Part shown: in pieces, positions 18,621-27,310 of the stretch
Position numbering within the stretch: the first letter of the stretch is position 1
Layout: every line of letters begins with the position of its first letter
Source of the DNA: Desulfobulbus rhabdoformis
GTDB taxonomy: Bacteria > Desulfobacterota > Desulfobulbia > Desulfobulbales > Desulfobulbaceae
Direction: 5' to 3'
DNA: 64,000 nucleotides
Assembly: GCF_016919065.1 (NCBI RefSeq)
Contig: NZ_JAFFQA010000020.1
Coordinates: 1-64,000, forward strand
Program-made: the position numbers and the translations under genes
The notes under the pieces: model-generated
Told to the model about the DNA's origin: nothing
What the model saw: only the letters and a program-made list of their open reading frames with translations
Databases searched by the model: none

Positions 18621-19123
18621 CGGAACTGCTCCTGTTTAATTTTTTCCTGGAGCTTGAGAAATCCCTCAAGCAGTGCTTCGGGACGCGGAGGGCATCCGGG
18701 GACATAGACATCAACCGGAATAATCTGATCAACCCCCTGGGTAACGGCATAGGTATCAAAGACACCACCGGAGCAGGCACAACTGCCCATGGCCAATACG
18801 TATCGGGGCTCGGGCATCTGATCGTAAACACGCCGCAGAACAGGTGCCATTTTTTTGGTCAGGGTACCGGCAACAACCATACAGTCGGCCTGGCGAGGGC
18901 TTGCACGAAAAAGCACGCCAAATCGATCAAGGTCGTTGGTCGAGGCACCGGCATCCATCATCTCAATGGCACAGCAGGCCAAGCCAAAGGTTACCGGCCA
19001 GATCGAGCCGGAGCGCCCCCAGTTGACCAGCTTGTTCAATGGGCCAAGCACAGCGTTGGCGCCGGGAATAAAGCGAACTCCCTCCTCCAGTTGCACCATG
19101 GTCTCGTCGTTCATTTCTCCCAT
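18602..19123 (-). CDS. nuoB: NADH-quinone oxidoreductase subunit B (cluster N2)
   Basis: A 173-aa subunit ligating the terminal [4Fe-4S] cluster N2, which reduces quinone. All four ligands are visible: the tandem Cys50-Cys51 (GLACCAIE), Cys115 (GSCACSGG) and Cys144 (VPGCPPRPE). The ATG at 19123 is supported by AGGAG within the end of nuoA (13-bp overlap). Length is standard. Confidence 0.96.
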   Translation of the reverse strand: MGEMNDETMVQLEEGVRFIPGANAVLGPLNKLVNWGRSGSIWPVTFGLACCAIEMMDAGASTNDLDRFGVLFRASPRQADCMVVAGTLTKKMAPVLRRVYDQMPEPRYVLAMGSCACSGGVFDTYAVTQGVDQIIPVDVYVPGCPPRPEALLEGFLKLQEKIKQEQFRWSQWR

Positions 19124-19488
19124 TGCAACACTCCTTTTTTCCAGGCGTAAACGTACCCCACCAGCAGAAGCGCAATGAACAAAAGCATTTCTACCAGAGC
19201 AAAGAGTCCTAACCGATCATAACTGACAGCCCAGGGGTAGAGGTAAATGGCCTCAACATCAAAGACCACGAAAAGAATGGCGATCAAATAAAACTTGACC
19301 GAAAAACGCATTCTTGGGGCCTCTGTGGGCTCATTACCCGATTCATAGGCAACCAGCTTTTCTTTGTACGGCCGACTTAGACGAAAAAAACGGCCGACAA
19401 GCAGGGTCAGCACACCAAACAATACGCCAAAGATCAACAGCAGCAAGATGCCGAGATATTCCTTGGGCAGCGCTTCCATCATCAGCAA
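19111..19488 (-). CDS. nuoA: NADH-quinone oxidoreductase subunit A
   Basis: A 125-aa, three-helix subunit of complex I. The conserved loop reads [20 protein letters not shown] and the second helix [20 protein letters not shown], with the family's DxE motif. It is the first canonical nuo gene, starting only 4 bp after the ferredoxin subunit gene, which ties the upstream oxidoreductase module to complex I on one transcript. Confidence 0.95.
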   Translation of the reverse strand: MLMMEALPKEYLGILLLLIFGVLFGVLTLLVGRFFRLSRPYKEKLVAYESGNEPTEAPRMRFSVKFYLIAILFVVFDVEAIYLYPWAVSYDRLGLFALVEMLLFIALLLVGYVYAWKKGVLQWEK

Positions 19489-19492
19489 ACTC

Positions 19493-19999
19493 CTATGAGC
19501 GTCGGTTTTCCATCAACTGCTCCGCATACGCCTGACGGGCAGTTTCTGTAGCCTCGGAGGGGGTAGTAAAATGGAGGCATTTGGTTACACATTTGGCAAC
19601 ACAGGCGGGTTCTAAGCCCTGGTCGATACGATCCATACAGAGGTCGCACTTACCTACTTTACCGGTTTCCGCATTCCATTGGGGGACGGTCCAGGGACAG
19701 GCGGTGATACAGGCCTTACAGCCAACACAGGACTTTGCATCCACATAGACGATGCCGTCTTTTTCACGACGACGCATGGCGCCGGTGGGACAGGCATCAA
19801 TACACCAGGCCTTTTCACAATGAAAACAGGAGAGGTACACGAAATTGATTTTGGGGGTGGGCTCACTAGCAGACTCCACTTTGAGCATGCGGCAGTAAAA
19901 CGCATCCGGGCCTGGATGATTTTTTGATTTACAATGTACTTCGCATGCGCGACAGCCTATACAGTCGGCCACATCCTGAACAATAAGATATTTACTCAT
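19493..19999 (-). CDS. Four-cluster ferredoxin subunit (DmsB/PsrB/HycB-like)
   Basis: A 168-aa iron-sulfur electron-transfer protein. Sixteen cysteines form four [4Fe-4S] sites: C13/16/19/23, C58/61/66/70, C91/94/97/101 and C118/121/133/137. This is the signature of beta subunits that wire molybdopterin oxidoreductases to partners. There is no signal peptide or membrane anchor, so it is cytoplasmic. It lies 17 bp after the molybdoenzyme gene and 4 bp before nuoA. I infer that it shuttles electrons between the molybdoenzyme and the NuoI/NuoB cluster chain, replacing NuoE-F-G; this has to be shown. Confidence 0.85.
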   Translation of the reverse strand: MSKYLIVQDVADCIGCRACEVHCKSKNHPGPDAFYCRMLKVESASEPTPKINFVYLSCFHCEKAWCIDACPTGAMRRREKDGIVYVDAKSCVGCKACITACPWTVPQWNAETGKVGKCDLCMDRIDQGLEPACVAKCVTKCLHFTTPSEATETARQAYAEQLMENRRS

Positions 20000-20016
20000 T
20001 TCAACTCTCCTTAGGG

Positions 20017-22101
20017 TTAAACGGGGGTAACGGTGACAAAACTTTCAGCAAGGTTCAGGCCTCCTCCGGCCTTGTCCCACTCCCTGAGTTTCCCCTTCAT
20101 AAAGAGTTGATCAGCCAAGCCCTGTTTATAGGCCCGCTTTTTGGCTGGTACGCGAGTACCAAATCCGTGGAGCATGAAGACTGCCTCGGGGTGGATAAGG
20201 TCGGTCACTTTGGCAACAATGGTGCCCTGTTCATTGCCGTTGGTCACCATAACTCGTGCCCCATCCTTTATCCCCAATTTTTTTGCAGCCCGGGTGTTAA
20301 TCCAAAGTTTATTTTCCCGTAACAAGTCGTTCAGCAGCGGATTATTCTGATGATGGCCGTGGGCTTGGTAGCCGTTACGTCCGAAAAGCAGACGAAAACT
20401 CCCTTCGGGTGGTGCTTCGGGAGCCTCGTAGGGAACTAACGAGGGGACCCCCATGGCTTCCCACTTTTCGTTGATGATTTCAATCTTCCCTGAGTCGGTT
20501 CCGAATTTCAGGTTGTCCCGGTCATACCAGATCGCCTCGTCACAGAGCTTGACAAAGCCTTTCTCGTCAAAATCAGAAACGCTCAGGCCGGTGTCCTGAA
20601 GCTGGTAGGTCCAGATATCTTCAATAGAGTTAAAAGGAAAATATTCCCCTTTGCCCATGCGACGGGCGATTTCAAGATAAATTTCCCATCCTGCTTTGGT
20701 GTTATTCAATGGCGCGATGCACTGCTCACGTCGACCAAAACCAGGTTTCAAGCCTTTTTCAGTTCGAAGGATGGATGCACGCTCAAGAAAGGTGTTTTCC
20801 GGGAGAATGACATCTGCAAACCAGGCGGTATCACTGAAGTTGATGTCAACGGAAACGATCAGCTCAAGTTTGTTTAAGATGCGCATCTGCTCATCGGTGT
20901 CGGGAAGAGCGATAAAGGGGTCGTGGCGATGGACAAAGTAGGCTTTAAGCGGATAGGGTTCTCCTTTTTCTAAAGCCTCGTAAGCGGTTTGGAGCATTCC
21001 GGCACCAGCATCCCACTGGGGATAACGAGTCCCGCAGCCATCGGCGCGCTCCTCATCAACACCGGGAACCAGAGCTCCCAGGCTTTTTAAACCGGAACGT
21101 CCGGCGTCTTTCGGGGTTTTGGGGTAAAACAGGCCTCCTGGCTGCTCAATGGAGCCCATGAGTGCGTTGATAATATGAATCATGCGCGAGGCATAATAGG
21201 AGTCGCGATAGCGAGCCAGCATCCAGCCCGGATGAATAATAACCTTGGGGCGATCCTGATTGAGTTCCCGGCAAAACTCCTCTATTTCCTCTGCGGAGAT
21301 GCCGGTTTCTTCGGCTGTCCACTGGGGGGTGTATGGTTCGATAAAGGAACGGAACTCCTTCAGGCCATTAACGTACTTGTCGACAAAATCTTTGTCATAG
21401 TAACGTTTCTTGATAATAACATGGGCAATGCCCAGCAACAGGGCATAATCGGAACCTGGCTTGTTTTGCCAATACCTGGTCGCTTTACCGGCGGTCACAG
21501 AAGCCCGGGGGTCAATATAGGTGACATGGCACCCATTCTTCACCGCTTTGAGAAAACTTTTGACCTCTTTGATTTTAAGTGCCTCGGTAATGTTACGCCC
21601 AAAAAGCACGATATGTTTGGCATTGGCATAATCGTAGGCAAATCCCTTTCGGCCCATGCCATAAACCGATTTGGAAGCATGGTGGACATTACGCCCGCAG
21701 GTGCAGTCATGATTGATATAGTTGGGTGAGCCCAGGGCTTTGACAAAGGCCTTACGCAGATCGGCAAAAGGGCCGCCGCGGTCGGAGAACATGATTGAAC
21801 GGGCGCCATGCTCATTGATGACGGCACCGAGTTTATCTGTGATGTATGCAAAGGCTTCTTCCCAGCTCACCTCGCGCCACTTCCCTTCTCCACGTTCACC
21901 TTCGCGGATCAGAGGAGATTGAGGTCGTTGCTTATCATCACGCTGTGCAAAGGCGGCAGCCCCTTTGGCACAGAGGCTGCGGCCCATTCCAGAGTCATTT
22001 GCATTGCCTTCGATCCATACAGGTTGCCCATCTTCCACCTGCACGGTAACCGGACAACGAACGGCGCACATACCGCAGATACTATACTTAGTCTCACTCA
22101 T
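20017..22101 (-). CDS. Cytoplasmic molybdopterin oxidoreductase, catalytic subunit
   Basis: A 694-aa DMSO-reductase-superfamily protein. The N-terminus binds one [4Fe-4S] cluster (Cys9, Cys12, Cys16, Cys44). The molybdopterin domains follow (for example FGRNITEALKIKE, VTYIDPRASVTA, HPGWMLARYRDSYY, DVILPENTFLE), and the C-terminal dinucleotide-binding fold has FGRNGYQAHGHHQNNP. The likely metal ligand is a cysteine in HDCTCGRNVHHASKS (Cys133 or Cys135); no in-frame UGA/Sec is present. The layout resembles the PhsA/PsrA/ArrA branch, but there is no Tat leader, which places the enzyme in the cytoplasm. It is the first gene of the nuo operon. It is not NuoG: the N-terminal [2Fe-2S]/His-ligated cluster domain is missing. 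The substrate is unknown. Confidence 0.85.
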   Translation of the reverse strand: MSETKYSICGMCAVRCPVTVQVEDGQPVWIEGNANDSGMGRSLCAKGAAAFAQRDDKQRPQSPLIREGERGEGKWREVSWEEAFAYITDKLGAVINEHGARSIMFSDRGGPFADLRKAFVKALGSPNYINHDCTCGRNVHHASKSVYGMGRKGFAYDYANAKHIVLFGRNITEALKIKEVKSFLKAVKNGCHVTYIDPRASVTAGKATRYWQNKPGSDYALLLGIAHVIIKKRYYDKDFVDKYVNGLKEFRSFIEPYTPQWTAEETGISAEEIEEFCRELNQDRPKVIIHPGWMLARYRDSYYASRMIHIINALMGSIEQPGGLFYPKTPKDAGRSGLKSLGALVPGVDEERADGCGTRYPQWDAGAGMLQTAYEALEKGEPYPLKAYFVHRHDPFIALPDTDEQMRILNKLELIVSVDINFSDTAWFADVILPENTFLERASILRTEKGLKPGFGRREQCIAPLNNTKAGWEIYLEIARRMGKGEYFPFNSIEDIWTYQLQDTGLSVSDFDEKGFVKLCDEAIWYDRDNLKFGTDSGKIEIINEKWEAMGVPSLVPYEAPEAPPEGSFRLLFGRNGYQAHGHHQNNPLLNDLLRENKLWINTRAAKKLGIKDGARVMVTNGNEQGTIVAKVTDLIHPEAVFMLHGFGTRVPAKKRAYKQGLADQLFMKGKLREWDKAGGGLNLAESFVTVTPV

Positions 22102-22777
22102 ATTTTCTCACCCACTCGTTTTAGCCCTCACCGACCCGTTCTGCATCGGCGCCATCATCAATAAAAATATCTGATACAACAACTCAGCGTGAATTTGCCA
22201 CATTCTGTCTCGCGTTTGGAAAATGACCAAGCCTACACAACTTGGGCGCGACGTAATTAGCTTGAACTGTTATTGAGTAATTAATCCTGCTAGTTATCAG
22301 AATTATCGTTCAACGACCACACGCCTATGTATCAATAATTTTGATCATTTAAAATGAAATTTCAAAGAAATGCTTAAAAACACTGAGATTATCTACAAAA
22401 GATCCTTATAAATTAAAAATCTATTTTGCCGACGCTAACGATCAATTTTCCTGATATATAATTTTGCACATTTTGCATTTCCGTAAATAAAAGAAGACAA
22501 AGCAAAAGCGACAGCATACATGTAAATGTCGGAAATTCAACATCCTGCTCACATTCTGATTCTTGCATTACCACCCTGAATTTTTAAAGCATGTCCCACG
22601 GTGAGCAAGAGTACTCTGTCCTTTATCCCCTCGCCTCTTAGTCATTCATGACCTCCATTGTTATGAAGCTTTAATTCTATTAGGACCCTCTAATATAAGT
22701 ATTGACTTTCTCGAAAAACCCGATACATTCGCTCGAGTGTTAGCCATGACTAAAACACAACAACCCATCTAACAATT
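22102..22777. other. Divergent promoter region between nuo and feo operons
   Basis: A 676-bp non-coding, A/T-rich stretch separating two divergent operons. It must hold the nuo promoter (minus strand; I could not define its -10/-35) and the feo promoter (see 22702-22729). The nuo leader carries GGTGAG ahead of its start codon. I looked for a Fur-type inverted repeat and for a molybdenum-cofactor riboswitch and did not see a convincing match to either. Confidence 0.6.
22702..22729 (+). promoter_or_regulatory. Putative sigma-70 promoter of the feo operon
   Basis: TTGACT (22702-22707), a 16-nt spacer, then TACATT (22724-22729), 48 nt ahead of the first feoA start. The -35 matches consensus in five of six positions and the -10 in four of six. 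Confidence 0.5.
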
Positions 22778-23053
22778 ATGTGTGAAATACAAAGTCAAGA
22801 ACCAGTTAGGCGGTGTCCCTTGGACTCTTTCCCCCTTTGCCTGGCGGATGAAGGAGAATCTGTACGCATCATCACAGCCCGGAGCGGCAAAAAACTGCAT
22901 GAACGCCTTGGCAGTATGGGGTTGCAGATCAATGATACCGTTACGGTGATAAAAAAGCAGCCAGGTGGCGGAATAATTATCGAAAAATCAGGCAGCCGTT
23001 ACGCACTGGGGGGCGGCATGTCGTTCAAAATTTATGTTAGGAGATGTGATTGA
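22778..23053 (+). CDS. feoA: FeoA-family protein (first copy)
   Basis: A 91-aa SH3-like FeoA protein that accompanies the FeoB ferrous-iron transporter. Visible family features are LADEGESVRIITARSGKKLHERLGSMGL (in part) and the glycine-rich end GSRYALGGGMSFKIYVR. A ~20-aa N-terminal extension with two cysteines (MCEIQ..RRCPLDSFPLC) precedes the core. It is the first of two tandem feoA genes, a known arrangement in anaerobes. The next feoA begins 1 bp after its stop codon. Confidence 0.85.
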   Translation: MCEIQSQEPVRRCPLDSFPLCLADEGESVRIITARSGKKLHERLGSMGLQINDTVTVIKKQPGGGIIIEKSGSRYALGGGMSFKIYVRRCD

Positions 23054-23054
23054 A

Positions 23055-23294
23055 ATGGAGCAGACACTCGCAGATATAGCTGTTGGCCAAAAAGCCAAGA
23101 TTATCGGCTTTGAAAAAGGAAGCCAACAATACAGACAAAAACTCTTAGCCATGGGGCTCATCAAAGGGACGGAATTCGAGGTTGCTCGTGTAGCGCCCTT
23201 GGGAGATCCTGTCGAAATCGTCGTTCGCGATTACAGCCTCAGCCTGCGCAAAGAAGAAGCCAAAGCCCTTGTTGTTGGGAGGGTGCAGAAATGA
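23055..23294 (+). CDS. feoA: FeoA-family protein (second copy)
   Basis: A 79-aa FeoA-type SH3-like protein: LADIAVGQKAKIIGFEKG, KLLAMGLIKGTEFEVARVAPLGDP and RDYSLSLRKEEAKALVV are the canonical FeoA strands. I choose ATG 23055 (protein start MEQTLADI) because it directly follows the first feoA and has AGGAG about 11 nt upstream; an in-frame ATG at 23034 overlaps the first copy. It overlaps feoB by 4 nt (ATGA). Role: accessory or regulator of FeoB, from family knowledge. Confidence 0.87.
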   Translation: MEQTLADIAVGQKAKIIGFEKGSQQYRQKLLAMGLIKGTEFEVARVAPLGDPVEIVVRDYSLSLRKEEAKALVVGRVQK

Positions 23295-23842
23295 AGCGCA
23301 TTACCCTAGGAGTGGTGGGCAATCCCAACTGCGGGAAAACCACTCTTTTTAATAGTCTCACAGGCGCGAAACAACGGGTGGGGAACTGGCCCGGTGTGAC
23401 AGTCGATCGAAAATCAGGCAGCTTTCGTCACGACAACACCCAAGTCGAAGTCATTGATACCCCGGGCATCTATACGCTTTCAACCTCTTCACTTGATGAA
23501 AAGGTGACGCGCGATTTTCTGCTCACCTCCAAGGCCGATGTTATCGTAAATATTGTCGACGCCTCAAATATTGAACGGAATCTCTACCTGACCAGTCAGC
23601 TCCTAGAAATGCATCTCCCCGTTGTCGTTGCGCTGAACATGATGGATATGGCCAAGGAAAAGCAGTTGGTCATCGATACCCAGGGACTGGCTAAACGGTT
23701 AGGGTGTCCGGTTATTCCCATGGTGGCCTCAAAAAACATAGGGATAAAAGAGCTAAAAGCCGTTGCTGTTGAAAGTGCAATCACCCCCACCTGGATTTCC
23801 AGGCCACAGTGCTGTATCCGCCAACGGTCCAGGAGGCTATAA
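23291..23842 (+). CDS. feoB: FeoB N-terminal G-domain fragment (feoB 5' part, frameshifted)
   Basis: 183 aa encoding the GTPase domain of the ferrous-iron transporter FeoB. G1 is GNPNCGKTT (residues 10-18), G3 DTPG (57-60), G4 NMMD (116-119) and G5 ASK (146-148). The family-like sequence ends at about residue 165; the last ~18 residues (TWISRPQCCIRQRSRRL) are out-of-frame. The natural continuation, LDFQATVLYPP, lies in the next frame. The break falls at a run of five C's (23784-23788). One extra C would join both parts into a single 786-aa reading frame from 23291 to 25650, the usual FeoB length. It is therefore a real mutation, a sequencing error, or less likely a recoding site. Confidence 0.85.
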   Translation: MKRITLGVVGNPNCGKTTLFNSLTGAKQRVGNWPGVTVDRKSGSFRHDNTQVEVIDTPGIYTLSTSSLDEKVTRDFLLTSKADVIVNIVDASNIERNLYLTSQLLEMHLPVVVALNMMDMAKEKQLVIDTQGLAKRLGCPVIPMVASKNIGIKELKAVAVESAITPTWISRPQCCIRQRSRRL

Positions 23843-25650
23843 GCGCACTTGCTCCAGAGTTTACAGAAAGCTGCGTTGTACACTCGATTGATCCGCACTG
23901 GTTTGCCCTTAAATTGCTTGAAGGTGATCAGACCCCAGTGGACAGGGTACAACTCTCAGAGTCCACCAGAGCAAAGGTGCATCAGCTCCAACAAACCATT
24001 GAAATCCAGGAAGATGAAGATATTGACATTGTCATCGCCTCGGCACGTTATGGGTTTGTGAGTTGGCTCACCAAAGATCTGATCATGAAGCGTGGGCGCA
24101 TAACAAGCACGCTTTCCGATCGTATCGATGGACTCGTTCTCAGCCGCTTTTTCGGACTACCGATTTTCCTGCTCGCAATGTACCTGATGTTCATGTTCAC
24201 CATTAATTTGGGTGGTGCATTTATTGATTTTTTCGATCAATTGGCAGGGACCATTTTTGTTGACGCCCTGGCAGAAATACTTGGAGCCGTACATGCACCT
24301 GAATGGTTGATTGCCGTTTTGGCGACAGGAATTGGAGGCGGCATCCAGACCATGGCAACATTTATTCCGCCAATTGGTTTTATGTTTCTCTTCCTCTCTT
24401 TTCTCGAAGATTCAGGCTATATGGCCCGAGCGGCCTTTGTCATGGACCGTTTCATGCGCTTTATCGGTCTGCCTGGGAAAGCTTTTGTCCCTATGCTGGT
24501 TGGATTTGGCTGTAACGTACCTGCAATCATGGCCACCCGAACCCTGGAAAATGATCGGGACCGAACCCTGACGATCATGATGAACCCCTTCATGTCCTGC
24601 GGGGCCCGGCTGCCCGTTTATGCACTCTTTGCTGCAGCCTTCTTCCCCAGCGGAGGCCAGAATCTCGTCTTTCTGCTCTACCTGATCGGTATAGGTTTTG
24701 CCGTGCTCACCGGGTTGATATTGAAACACACTCTCCTGAAAGGCGAGGCCACACCCTTTGTCATGGAGATGCCGCCCTACCACCTCCCGTCTTTTCGCTC
24801 TATCATTTTGCGGGCATACGATCGTTTGCAGAGCTTTCTCTTTAAAGCGGGCAAGGTACTGATACCCGTGATCATGGTCCTGGCGGTACTCAACTCTCTG
24901 GGCACCGATGGTAGTTTTGGCAACGAAGATACTGATAAATCTGCCCTGGCCAGCTTGAGCCAGGTTATTACCCCTGTCCTTCATCCGCTAGGCGTGACAG
25001 ATGAGAACTGGCCAGCAACAGTTGGTATTTTTACAGGCATCTTTGCCAAAGAGGCGGTTGTCGGCACCCTGGACTCGCTTTACACCAAGCTCGACCGGCA
25101 ACCCGTTGAGGGCGAAGTGGCCGAGGAAGAAGGTTTTCATTTTTGGGAAGGTATTGGAGGAGCCTTTGCCACCATCCCCGAGAACCTGGCAGGGGTGCTT
25201 GACACCTTGACAGACCCTTTGGGAATTTCCATCGGCGACCTGAGCGATACCAACACTGCTGCTGAAGAGCAGGATGTCAATATCAATACCTTTGGTTCAA
25301 TGGTAACTCTCTTTGGCAGTCAGAGTGCCGCCTTTGCCTATCTGCTCTTTGTTTTATTGTATTTCCCCTGCAGCGCAGCCATTGCCGCTGTTTACCGTGA
25401 AACGAACATGGCATGGACAGTATTCGTGGGATTTTGGACAACCTTCCTGGCCTATTTTGCCTCAACACTTTTTTATCAGGCTGTCAACTATGCCGCCGAT
25501 CCGGGATACGCGATTTTGGTGATTGGCCTTGATTTGAGCGCCCTACTCAGTGTCATTGCTGTGCTCAGGGTGATAAGTAGCCGCAGGCAACGGCAGCAAG
25601 TTCAGTTTACCTCGCGGCCGTTGCCTGCCAACCTTGCAGCAAAGAAATAG
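23809..25650 (+). CDS. feoB: FeoB membrane permease part (feoB 3' part, frameshifted)
   Basis: 613 aa covering the helical GDI-like linker and the transmembrane core of FeoB. The Gate-type motifs are present: MLVGFGCNVPAIMATRTLE and YFPCSAAIAAVYRE. Many membrane helices and GIFAKEAVVGTLDSLY also match the family. In its own frame the sequence opens at 23773, directly behind a TGA; GTG 23809 is the first usable start, but it has no good ribosome binding site, so independent translation is doubtful. It overlaps the 5' fragment by 34 nt in another frame. With the two parts joined it is a normal FeoB. The downstream gene is feoC-like. Confidence 0.85.
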   Translation: MLYPPTVQEAISALAPEFTESCVVHSIDPHWFALKLLEGDQTPVDRVQLSESTRAKVHQLQQTIEIQEDEDIDIVIASARYGFVSWLTKDLIMKRGRITSTLSDRIDGLVLSRFFGLPIFLLAMYLMFMFTINLGGAFIDFFDQLAGTIFVDALAEILGAVHAPEWLIAVLATGIGGGIQTMATFIPPIGFMFLFLSFLEDSGYMARAAFVMDRFMRFIGLPGKAFVPMLVGFGCNVPAIMATRTLENDRDRTLTIMMNPFMSCGARLPVYALFAAAFFPSGGQNLVFLLYLIGIGFAVLTGLILKHTLLKGEATPFVMEMPPYHLPSFRSIILRAYDRLQSFLFKAGKVLIPVIMVLAVLNSLGTDGSFGNEDTDKSALASLSQVITPVLHPLGVTDENWPATVGIFTGIFAKEAVVGTLDSLYTKLDRQPVEGEVAEEEGFHFWEGIGGAFATIPENLAGVLDTLTDPLGISIGDLSDTNTAAEEQDVNINTFGSMVTLFGSQSAAFAYLLFVLLYFPCSAAIAAVYRETNMAWTVFVGFWTTFLAYFASTLFYQAVNYAADPGYAILVIGLDLSALLSVIAVLRVISSRRQRQQVQFTSRPLPANLAAKK

Positions 25651-25658
25651 GAGAGGAT

Positions 25659-25880
25659 ATGGATCTTATTACATTAAAACAATATCTCCGTGCACGCAAA
25701 GTCACTCCTATTCAAGATGCGGCCCATCATTTCAGGGTCGACATCGATGCCATTCGCCCTCTGTTTGATGTCTGGCTGCATAAAGGAAAGATTCGAAAAC
25801 GATTGGATACCGGAGGTGCATGCAAGGGGTGCTGCAAATGTGATCCTGCTACGGTTGAAGTCTATGAGTGGGTAGATTGA
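25659..25880 (+). CDS. feoC: FeoC-like winged-helix protein with Cys cluster
   Basis: A 73-aa protein. The N-terminal half is a winged-helix-like segment (LITLKQYLRARKVTPIQDAAHHF) and the C-terminal half carries a Cys cluster CKGCCKC followed by EVYEWVD, as in FeoC proteins, which may bind an Fe-S cluster and control FeoB stability or activity. The ATG lies 8 bp after feoB and has AGGAGA just upstream. Its intact state suggests that the feo operon as a whole has not decayed. Confidence 0.82.
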   Translation: MDLITLKQYLRARKVTPIQDAAHHFRVDIDAIRPLFDVWLHKGKIRKRLDTGGACKGCCKCDPATVEVYEWVD

Positions 25881-26050
25881 GCAAAACACCTTGCTAGAAA
25901 TTTTCCGTCAAGACAAAAGTGTACTACATTGTCGCAGATTCGTCTTTTTTGTCAGGATGTCGGCATTGCAAAAGTAAATTTTTCATATTATCTAGGCGAG
26001 TTAACAGTGTTACAAATTCCCAATAAGTATTACAAAAGGAGAAAACAATC

Positions 26051-27265
26051 ATGAACAAACGGTTTAACAGAACTCTGGCTCTTGCAGCAGCATCTACCTG
26101 GCTGCTGGTCCAGAGTGGCCCTGCGCTTGCCGGAGGCCCATCCACCCAAAGCGAAATCGATGAGCTGAAAGCGCAGGTGCTGATGCTGATGGAACAAAAT
26201 CAACAACTCAATGCACGGCTTTCGGAGATGGAGCTCAATACTCCACACGCAACCACGACAAAAGCAGCCATTGAAGAAGAAGTTTCCCGACAGATGCAAG
26301 CCAAAAAACCTGGTCAATCCATCAATGATTATGTCAGCCTCAGCGGGTCAATTGAGGGAGATTACAAACTCTCACAGGGGCCGGATGGAGCCAATACCAG
26401 CGAATTTGTTCTAGACACGGTTGAGCTCATTTTAGAAGCGCAAATAACTGAGTGGGCCAGCGGGACCATTGTTATTGATTACGAAGGTGATGATGACGAG
26501 GAAGGTTTTTACCTGGATGAGGCGAATATAACCTTAGGGAAAACTGCTGATTTTCCCTTTTACCTCACTGCGGGTAAGCTGTACGTCCCCTTTGGCTATT
26601 TTGCCACCAATATGATCCAGGATCCGTTGACCCAACAACTTGGTGAAATTAATCCCAAAGGTGCAATTCTTGGGTACGAGGCCAATGGACTGACCGCAAC
26701 AGTGTTCAGCTACAATGGTATTGACGAGGGAGATGCGGATAACGATACCATTAATGGATACGGAGCCTCACTCAGCTATGCAAACGAGCAAGAGAACATG
26801 GGATACAATGGTGGTATTGCCTATGTGAGCAATCTCGGGGATGCTGCGGAAATATCAGAATTTGTCGATGAAAACATTGCCAATGAGGCCCCGGCAATAG
26901 CACTCAACCTGGGTGCGCATTATGACGCATTCTCTGTTATTGGCGAATATATTGCAGCTCTCGACAGTTTTAATGCGGGTGTACTTGGCACCAACGATAC
27001 CCCGGAGCCGAAAGCGTTGAATGTCGAAGTGGCCTACACCACTTCACTTATGGACAACGAAACCGTATTTGCGCTCGGATTCCAGACCACCTGGGAGGCG
27101 TATAACACAGAACTTCCGGAAAAACGATACATTGGTTCAGCTGCAATGAATGTATTTGAAGGAACAACCGTTGCCCTTGAATACTTTATTGACGAGTATT
27201 ATCAGGCCCAGGGATCAGAAGACGATGGTTATGGTTTTACCACCCGGTTGACCTATGAATTCTAA
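26051..27265 (+). CDS. LbtU-family outer-membrane porin
   Basis: 404 aa with a Sec signal peptide (1-27), then a short coiled coil (about 34-62, EIDELKAQVLMLMEQNQQL) and a beta-barrel that ends in Phe (RLTYEF), the usual BamA recognition. The barrel has strands such as FYLTAGKLYVPFGYFATNM and is related to LbtU, the Legionella legiobactin receptor and porin; many related proteins occur in deltaproteobacteria. It follows the feo operon by 170 bp with its own AAAGGAGAA ribosome site, so an iron-uptake role is suggested by context, but the solute is not known. Confidence 0.8.
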   Translation: MNKRFNRTLALAAASTWLLVQSGPALAGGPSTQSEIDELKAQVLMLMEQNQQLNARLSEMELNTPHATTTKAAIEEEVSRQMQAKKPGQSINDYVSLSGSIEGDYKLSQGPDGANTSEFVLDTVELILEAQITEWASGTIVIDYEGDDDEEGFYLDEANITLGKTADFPFYLTAGKLYVPFGYFATNMIQDPLTQQLGEINPKGAILGYEANGLTATVFSYNGIDEGDADNDTINGYGASLSYANEQENMGYNGGIAYVSNLGDAAEISEFVDENIANEAPAIALNLGAHYDAFSVIGEYIAALDSFNAGVLGTNDTPEPKALNVEVAYTTSLMDNETVFALGFQTTWEAYNTELPEKRYIGSAAMNVFEGTTVALEYFIDEYYQAQGSEDDGYGFTTRLTYEF

Positions 27266-27310
27266 CTGATACAACAAATCCTGTATGTAATCGCTTTCTA
27301 CAAAATCCGA

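Noticed and set aside
20017..22101. Molybdoenzyme considered as NuoG
   Set aside because: It lacks the N-terminal [2Fe-2S] and His-ligated cluster domain of NuoG, retains a catalytic-type Cys, and sits at the operon head rather than between nuoF and nuoH.
20017..22101. Selenocysteine at the molybdoenzyme active site
   Set aside because: The frame is continuous without UGA and the active-site region codes for Cys.
22102..22777. Fur box or molybdenum-cofactor riboswitch in the nuo/feo spacer
   Set aside because: No sufficiently good inverted repeat or conserved stem pattern found by eye.
23773..23842. Programmed -1 frameshifting in feoB
   Set aside because: No classical X-XXY-YYZ slippery heptamer with a downstream stem is evident; a simple C-run length change explains the break.
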